In this document: piece after piece, positions 32,398 through 37,503 of the stretch | Numbering within the stretch: position 1 is the stretch's first letter | How the letters are laid out: the number at the start of each line of letters is the position of its first letter | DNA from: Planctomyces sp. | GTDB lineage: Bacteria > Planctomycetota > Planctomycetia > Planctomycetales > Planctomycetaceae | Direction of reading: 5' to 3' | DNA: 37,503 nucleotides | NCBI GenBank assembly: GCA_005791255.1 | Contig: SXXK01000157.1 | Coordinates: 1-37,503 of the forward strand | Program-made: the position numbers and the translations under genes | The notes under the pieces: generated by a model | The model's database searches: none | Told to the model about the DNA's origin: nothing | What the model saw: the letters and a program-made list of their open reading frames with translations, nothing else

Positions 32398-33126
32398 ATG
32401 CGCGTGGCAACATCCAGTCCATTAAAATCCAGGTCGATGAATGCACTGGCGGCGGAAGTCCGGCATCTGCAGAGCCGTTCCGTGCGCTATGTCAGCGTAA
32501 GACGGCAGCAGGTTCGCCTGCTGGGTTCACAAAGGCTGCTGGCAGTGCTCAACGATGCCGGCATTCGCGTCAGCAGTCTGGGCTATGCCGGTGGTTTTAC
32601 CGGCAGTCTGCGGCTGTCATTCGAAGACGCGGTGGACGATGCCGCAAGAGCCGTTGATCAGGCTATCGAACTGTCAGCACGCTCCCTGATTATGCTGCCG
32701 GGCAGTCAGGCTCTGCATATTCGCAAGCATGCGGAACAATCGATCCGGATGGGGCTGCAGATGGCGCTCAGTCATGCCGGTCAGCGGTCACTGAAGCTGC
32801 TGGTGCCCAACGAGTCTCTGTTCTGCAGCGGTCTGGGTCTGGCCGACGATTTTTATCGGCCTTCGGGCGAATTTTTGGAATGGCTGCACTCATCCACAGG
32901 CACTCAGGTGCAGCCTCTGATCGTGGTGCGAGGGCACCAGCGGATCAGCAGTCTGCCAGCAGGCTGGAAACAAAGTGTGCAGAACGGCGGTGTGCTGCGG
33001 CTCTGTCCGCAGTGCGGTCAGTACGAACGCAATGCCCGCAGAGCTCGCAGGCTGGCCCGCATCCTGTCACAGCGTCAGCTCAGCCACGATTCCGGTGACC
33101 GCGAGCTGCAGGTGACCGGCAATTAA
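32398..33126 (+). CDS. Degenerate xylose isomerase-like TIM-barrel protein
   Basis: This 242-residue protein resembles small sugar-phosphate-isomerase-type TIM barrels in its first 140 residues: RVATSSPLKSRS start, VRYVSVRRQQVRLLGS, IRVSSLGYAGGFTGSL, DDAARAVDQAIELSARSLIML and KHAEQSIRMGLQMAL. The strand that normally ends in the metal-binding Glu reads LKLLVPNES, and later ligand motifs are not obvious, so activity is doubtful. The C-terminal part carries CPQCG, followed by a basic segment RNARRARRLARI. The start ATG 32398 follows GGAG by four bases. The gene overlaps the convergent AsmA-like gene by four bases at TTAA. Could be a non-enzymatic relative. Confidence 0.6.
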   Translation: MRVATSSPLKSRSMNALAAEVRHLQSRSVRYVSVRRQQVRLLGSQRLLAVLNDAGIRVSSLGYAGGFTGSLRLSFEDAVDDAARAVDQAIELSARSLIMLPGSQALHIRKHAEQSIRMGLQMALSHAGQRSLKLLVPNESLFCSGLGLADDFYRPSGEFLEWLHSSTGTQVQPLIVVRGHQRISSLPAGWKQSVQNGGVLRLCPQCGQYERNARRARRLARILSQRQLSHDSGDRELQVTGN

Positions 33127-34283
33127 TTGTCGTTTTCAGGCCTGTCTGTCGGAACAGCCCTGCCCGGCTGCAGTTTGGGCGAGTTGACAGTGCCCACCGC
33201 CTGCAGCGTGAATCTCTGCAAAACCCAGCGGACCGGCAGGTCCCACGGTGATTTCAGCAGTCGCAACAAGCCCGTTCGCAGTTGCAGCTGCAGCAGGATG
33301 GTTTCATCCAGCCGCAGTACGCCACTGGTGACAATCTGCAGAACGGGACTGAATCCGCGAAAGCCGAAGGCCATATCCGTGTGCTGAATTCCGGCCTCAG
33401 TGACCTCAAACGCGACTCGGGAGTTGCGCGGGGCCGTGATTCGCTCAGGCAGTGTCAGTGGCAGGCGGCCGACAGCCGCGGTGACCTGCTGCAGTATCTG
33501 TGGTGTCAGTCGTGCTGTAAGTTCGTGCATGACCACAGTGCCTCGCAGCGGAAACGGCGAGAATTCCTCCACTCCGTCCAGCGGTATCCGCAGCGCTTCC
33601 AGGGTCAGTGAAGCTGAGCCGCGGATGTCGGTGGTCTGCGACAGCACCGGTGCCACCAGCGCCAGATTCTGCACAGCATGACTGTCATCCAGCGGCGTTT
33701 GGTCAAGCAGTCGGCAGGCGTCGATTTCCAGACAGCGATGGCCATGCTGATCCGGTTCAATGCGCCCGTTGACGTTCAGATCCTGCAGACGGATCAGCGG
33801 CTGCGGTCGCCACGGGACAGTCAGTACCAGAGTTCCGCGGCTGACCGCCCAGCGAGCCCGCTCAACGGAGGTGCCTTCGGAATCCAGTGTGGGCCAGCGT
33901 CCCTGCTCGTCAATGTGGACCGTGAGACTGACATCGTCGCAGGCAATGGCGGCTGAACTGGGCGGACTGAACAGGTACTGCAGGAGACTCAGGTTTGTCT
34001 GCAGCCGGCCAATGGTGCAGTCCAGCGAGCCCCGGCGATGGTGCAGCGACACGCGTGTGAAGGAGAGTGGTTCCAGCCAGCCCCCGGATGCTCCGTCAGC
34101 CCGCACCAGCAGATCCCGTTTACCGACCAGCGCGGACAGGAATACGGTTCGCAGCGGTGTGTGAGTCATCAGGCGGGGTGCCAGCAGAACGACCACCAGC
34201 AGCATGCCGAGCAGCCAGGCGACGCGGCGACTGGGACGGGAGGGCAGGACATGGGCGGGTTTGAGCTGACTGCTGGACGACAT
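33123..34283 (-). CDS. AsmA-like membrane-anchored envelope protein
   Basis: This 386-residue protein has an N-terminal membrane anchor (RRVAWLLGMLLVVVLLAPRLM) and a beta-rich extracytoplasmic remainder. LRIPLDGVEEFSPFPLRGTVVMHELTARL and FEVTEAGIQHTDMAFGFRGFSPVLQIVTSGVLRLDETILLQLQ resemble C-terminal segments of large AsmA/TamB-like planctomycete proteins, but this one is much shorter. Function in lipid transport or envelope assembly is only an inference. ATG 34283 is chosen because AGAAGG lies nine bases upstream; the frame is open to 34754 but that part overlaps the DUF1501 gene antisense. Its stop overlaps the stop of the convergent TIM-barrel gene. Confidence 0.6.
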   Translation of the reverse strand: MSSSSQLKPAHVLPSRPSRRVAWLLGMLLVVVLLAPRLMTHTPLRTVFLSALVGKRDLLVRADGASGGWLEPLSFTRVSLHHRRGSLDCTIGRLQTNLSLLQYLFSPPSSAAIACDDVSLTVHIDEQGRWPTLDSEGTSVERARWAVSRGTLVLTVPWRPQPLIRLQDLNVNGRIEPDQHGHRCLEIDACRLLDQTPLDDSHAVQNLALVAPVLSQTTDIRGSASLTLEALRIPLDGVEEFSPFPLRGTVVMHELTARLTPQILQQVTAAVGRLPLTLPERITAPRNSRVAFEVTEAGIQHTDMAFGFRGFSPVLQIVTSGVLRLDETILLQLQLRTGLLRLLKSPWDLPVRWVLQRFTLQAVGTVNSPKLQPGRAVPTDRPENDN

Positions 34284-34536
34284 GCACGGGTACCTTCTGA
34301 AGCGGCACGGATTCTTGGACACCAGGGCATGGCTGGCAAGCAGCAGATGGCCTGCTGACACCCAAAAAATCCATAAAACACGCCCCTGCCGGCCGGCTGA
34401 CGAGCCGTCACCCCGAAAAGTGATTGCGACAGGCTGATCGGCCCGATAGACTGAAGATCCACGCGACGGCATATTCACATGCCAAAACTCCTGCCACGTT
34501 CCTTCCTGACAGCCAGCTTCGAAAGTCCCCCCGCAG

Positions 34537-35943
34537 ATGCTCAGCCTGCTGCAGCCACCCGTGCGTTTGTGTGACGGCCTGGCTCGTCGACGGCTGCTGC
34601 AGATTGGCGGACTGTCGTCGCTGGGACTGCACCTGCCGGAATTCTGGCGGTTATCCTCGGCGCAGGCAGCCAGCCCTGCCCCGTCCCGCCCGCCGGCAAA
34701 GGCCAAAGCCTGCATCATTCTGTTTCTGATGGGTGGTCCGCCACAGCATTCCACCTTTGACCCGAAACCGCAGGCACCCCGGGAAATCCGTGGCGCCTAC
34801 GGACCCATCGCCACAGCCGTGCCGGGTCTGCAGCTGTGCGAACTGTGGCCTCGTACCGCCCTCGTCGCTGACCGACTGGCGGTGCTGCGTGCAATGTCCA
34901 CAGGCGACAACGCGCATTCATCCAGCGGCTACTACATGATGACCGGTGTCCCGCATGCTCCGATGAATGCGGAAAATGCCAACCCCGGATTCCCCAACGA
35001 TTCCCCGCACATGGGGGCAATCGCCCGCAGTCTGCTGACGTCCCGCGGACAACTGCCCGCGGCAGTTCGCCTGCCGCACCGGATTTTTAATACCGATGGC
35101 AGTGTGTGGCCCGGCCAGGATGCCGGGTATCTGGGCCGCGCGGTGGAACCCTGGCTGCTGAATTGCCAGCCGGCCAGTGCCGCCGCAAAAATCGACGAAT
35201 TTCTGCTCAGCCACGATGTCGACGATCGTCGTCTCAGAGATCGGCGGCAACTGCTGAAACAGCTCGCTCCGGACATTCCCGGACAGCTGGTCATGGAAAA
35301 CTCCGGCTGGGATCAACTGGCTGATCGGGCTTTCGATGTGCTGGGATCTTCTCCGGCGCGGCAGGCCTTCGAGCTGGATCGCGAATCCGCAGAGACTCGC
35401 GATCGTTACGGCCGCAGTCAGTTCGGACAAAGTGTGCTGATGGGCCGGCGGCTGGTGGAAGCCGGTGTTTCACTTGTACAGGTAAACTGGTACCGCGGTG
35501 CCGATGAACCCAGTGATGCACCCTGCTGGGACAGTCACGCCCGCGAAACCCAGCGACTGAAGGATGTTCTCTGCCCGTCCGCCGATCAGGCTCTCGCCGC
35601 TCTGCTGGAAGACCTCAGTGAACGTGGCCTGCTGGATGAGACGCTGGTGGTGGTGATGTCGGAATTCGGTCGAACACCGCGGATGAATGGCGGTGGAGGT
35701 CGGGATCACTGGGGACATGTGTTTTCGGCCGCGCTGGCTGGCGGCGGAATTCAGGGTGGTGCCGTGTACGGCGCCTCCGATGAAATCGGCGGTTTCGCCA
35801 AGGAATACAAAACCAGCCCGCAGGATCTGACGGCGACGATTTTCCACTGTCTGGGTCTGGATCCGCACACAGTCATTCAGGACACTGTTGGCAGGCCGAT
35901 ACCCATCAGCCGCGGCGAAGTGATTCAGGGCATCCTGGCATAA
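34537..35943 (+). CDS. DUF1501 family protein, Tat-exported
   Basis: This 468-residue protein belongs to the DUF1501 family, an alkaline-phosphatase/sulfatase-like fold that is very abundant in Planctomycetota and commonly paired with DUF1549/DUF1553 proteins. ARRRLLQIGGLSSLGLHL is a twin-arginine signal. CIILFLMGGPPQHSTFDPKP (early metal-site region), DNAHSSSGYYMMTG, VSLVQVNWYR, CWDSHARETQRLKD and VVVMSEFGRTPRMNGGGGRDHWG are typical of the family. No DUF1553 gene is next to it; the nearest is 29019-32009 on the other strand. It ends nine bases before the convergent mfd gene. The substrate is unknown. Confidence 0.9.
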   Translation: MLSLLQPPVRLCDGLARRRLLQIGGLSSLGLHLPEFWRLSSAQAASPAPSRPPAKAKACIILFLMGGPPQHSTFDPKPQAPREIRGAYGPIATAVPGLQLCELWPRTALVADRLAVLRAMSTGDNAHSSSGYYMMTGVPHAPMNAENANPGFPNDSPHMGAIARSLLTSRGQLPAAVRLPHRIFNTDGSVWPGQDAGYLGRAVEPWLLNCQPASAAAKIDEFLLSHDVDDRRLRDRRQLLKQLAPDIPGQLVMENSGWDQLADRAFDVLGSSPARQAFELDRESAETRDRYGRSQFGQSVLMGRRLVEAGVSLVQVNWYRGADEPSDAPCWDSHARETQRLKDVLCPSADQALAALLEDLSERGLLDETLVVVMSEFGRTPRMNGGGGRDHWGHVFSAALAGGGIQGGAVYGASDEIGGFAKEYKTSPQDLTATIFHCLGLDPHTVIQDTVGRPIPISRGEVIQGILA

Positions 35944-35952
35944 CGGAGTGAC

Positions 35953-37503
35953 CTACACTTTGCCCGCTGAAGTCGGGTCAGCCACTCCAAACACCTGCAG
36001 CAGCTCGTCCAGTACCGCCGGTCCGTCAGTTTCATCGGCTTCCAAAGGCCACCAGGCTTCATGGTGATCCACGATTCGCAGATGATCCCTGTGCAGCAGC
36101 GACAGCATTCGCATCAGTTTGCCATTTTTGTAACGCAGCACGGCAAAGCCATTTTGCAGGTGCACGTTCTCGACGAACCAGGACAGCGATCGCAGATTCA
36201 GCTCGCGCAGCTGCAGCATTCGCCGCGCCGGCGTCGGGATCGGGCCGAAACGGTCCCGCAGTTCGGTTTCCAGTTCGGTCAGCTGGTCCAGTGTGTTGGC
36301 CTGCGACATGCGGCGGTAAATCTCGATCTTCTGCTTCTGATCATCCACATATTTGTCCGGCAGAAAGGATGAAATGGGCAGGTCGATGCGACAGTGCCGC
36401 TGGTAACGCAGAGGCTCCTTCTTCAGTGAACGCACCGCGTTTTCCAGCAGCTGGCAGTACAGCTCATACCCCACCGCCGCAATATTCCCGCTCTGTTCCG
36501 TTCCCAGAATGTTTCCGGCTCCGCGAATTTCCAGATCGCGCATCGCGATTTTGAAGCCCGCACCCAGCTCACTGTATTCCTCAATCGCTTTCAGTCGTCT
36601 GGTCGCTTTGGTGGTGACCATGCGCCCGTCTTCCAGCAGCAGATAACAGTATGCCCGGTGCCGATCACGCCCCACGCGGCCCCGCAACTGATGCAGATCC
36701 GCCAGTCCGTAGATGTCCGCCTGATGAATGAACATGGTATTGGCGTTGGGAATGTCCAGACCGCTTTCGATGATGGTGGTGGCCAGCAGAATGTCGGCTT
36801 TGCCATTCACAAAGGCCACCATCGCCTGTTCCAGCTCGTCTTCCGGCATCTGCCCGTGAGCGATGGCGATGGACGCTTCCGGAACGATTCGATTCAGTCG
36901 GGCTTCCACCTCGTGAATGTCGTGCACACGATTGTGTACGAAATACACCTGACCACCCCGGTTCAGTTCGCGAATGATTGCACTGCGAACCAGAGATTCA
37001 TCGAATCGTCCCACACGGGTTTCGATCGGCACACGGTCGCGTGGCGGAGTCGTCAGGCTGCTGATGTCACGAATGCCCAGCAGCGACATGTGCAGCGTTC
37101 TGGGGATAGGGGTGGCGGTCAACGTCAGCACGTCCACTTCCGCGCGCAGCTGTTTTAATCGCTCCTTCACCTTCACACCGAACTTCTGCTCCTCATCGAT
37201 CACCAGCAGACCCAGCGCGGGAAACTGCACATCCTTCGAGACCAGCCGGTGAGTGCCGATCAGCACATCAATCTTTCCCTCCTTCAGCGTGCGCAGAATC
37301 TCACGCTGCTCTGCGTCCGACCGAAAGCGGGACAGCATTTCAACAGTCACCGGAAACTCGGCCATTCGCTGACTGAACGTCCGGTAATGCTGTTCTGCCA
37401 AAACTGTGGTTGGCACAAGCACTGCCACCTGACGTCCATTGTCCACCGCCTTGAAGACAGCTCGCAGTGCCACTTCCGTCTTGCCGAAACCGACGTCACC
37501 GCA
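35953..37503 (-). CDS. mfd: Transcription-repair coupling factor Mfd, C-terminal part (cut by window edge)
   Basis: Mfd is a DNA translocase that removes RNA polymerase stalled at lesions and recruits UvrA. The 517 codons visible start inside the translocase module: CGDVGFGKTEVALRAV (Walker A) at the edge, then VLVPTTVLAEQH, IGTHRLVSKDV, VIDEEQKFGV, LTATPIPRTLHMS, LLATTIIESGLDIPNANT and HQLRGRVGRDRHRAYCYLL. RRLKAIEEYSELGAGFKIAMRDLEIRGAGNILG and the C-terminal TRCF region follow and end normally. The N-terminal UvrB-like and RNA-polymerase-binding regions lie outside the window. No sign of damage is seen. Confidence 0.95.
   Translation of the reverse strand, partial: CGDVGFGKTEVALRAVFKAVDNGRQVAVLVPTTVLAEQHYRTFSQRMAEFPVTVEMLSRFRSDAEQREILRTLKEGKIDVLIGTHRLVSKDVQFPALGLLVIDEEQKFGVKVKERLKQLRAEVDVLTLTATPIPRTLHMSLLGIRDISSLTTPPRDRVPIETRVGRFDESLVRSAIIRELNRGGQVYFVHNRVHDIHEVEARLNRIVPEASIAIAHGQMPEDELEQAMVAFVNGKADILLATTIIESGLDIPNANTMFIHQADIYGLADLHQLRGRVGRDRHRAYCYLLLEDGRMVTTKATRRLKAIEEYSELGAGFKIAMRDLEIRGAGNILGTEQSGNIAAVGYELYCQLLENAVRSLKKEPLRYQRHCRIDLPISSFLPDKYVDDQKQKIEIYRRMSQANTLDQLTELETELRDRFGPIPTPARRMLQLRELNLRSLSWFVENVHLQNGFAVLRYKNGKLMRMLSLLHRDHLRIVDHHEAWWPLEADETDGPAVLDELLQVFGVADPTSAGKV

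Noticed and set aside
35953-37503. mfd as a truncated pseudogene
   Set aside because: The frame continues to the window edge with an intact Walker A; the apparent truncation is only the window boundary.

Overview
This 37.5-kb window comes from a GC-rich bacterium, almost certainly a member of the Planctomycetota. The main evidence is two very large secreted proteins of the planctomycete cytochrome / DUF1549 / DUF1553 type (14517-17843 and 29019-32009) and a Tat-exported DUF1501 protein. Supporting evidence is a PQQ-like beta-propeller protein, Gfo/Idh/MocA oxidoreductases with and without Tat signals, several xylose-isomerase-like TIM barrels, and an lpxK gene that implies lipid A synthesis. 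No phage, transposase, CRISPR or rRNA gene was seen; there is one tRNA (Leu, anticodon UAA).

Layout, left to right. 133-3082 (minus) is a compact cluster: TIM-barrel isomerase, Trm112-like protein, archaeal-type phosphoglycerate mutase, AcpS. A repeat-rich spacer (3083-3729) precedes a two-gene ABC importer (ATPase and permease, minus, 3730-5375). Another repeat-bearing spacer precedes lpxK (plus). A UvrD-like helicase and a Cys4 PD-(D/E)XK-like nuclease follow as a tight plus-strand pair (7318-10769). A secreted tandem alpha/beta hydrolase (minus), tRNA-Leu, and a minus-strand set (His-rich membrane protein, PQQ propeller, DUF1553 giant, Tat amidohydrolase) fill 10.8-19.8 kb. Next come a Gfo/Idh/MocA oxidoreductase and a QueD/PTPS homologue. 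A four-gene minus operon (26072-21618) then encodes a FAD oxidase fused to an MnmM-type tRNA methyltransferase, a GlpG-like rhomboid, an HD protein and a GT4 glycosyltransferase. A Tat-exported oxidoreductase (plus) ends at a strong terminator.

The spacer 27.60-27.90 kb is the most notable non-coding stretch. The + strand is mostly C-rich to its left, even inside plus-strand genes, and mostly G-rich to its right. The spacer holds an AT-rich segment and several 9-mers close to the DnaA box. I interpret it as the likely chromosomal replication origin, placed away from dnaA. To its right lie an LRR lipoprotein, a second DUF1553 giant with a discoidin-like domain, a degenerate TIM barrel, an AsmA-like envelope protein, a DUF1501 protein, and the C-terminal part of mfd, which runs off the right edge.

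The two most interesting protein-level results are the fused oxidase-MnmM enzyme, which looks like a convergent equivalent of enterobacterial MnmC with reversed domain order and an unrelated methyltransferase, and the helicase/nuclease pair, whose nuclease keeps its four Fe-S cysteines but seems to lack one catalytic acidic residue. Dispersed palindromes and short repeats link several of the spacers.
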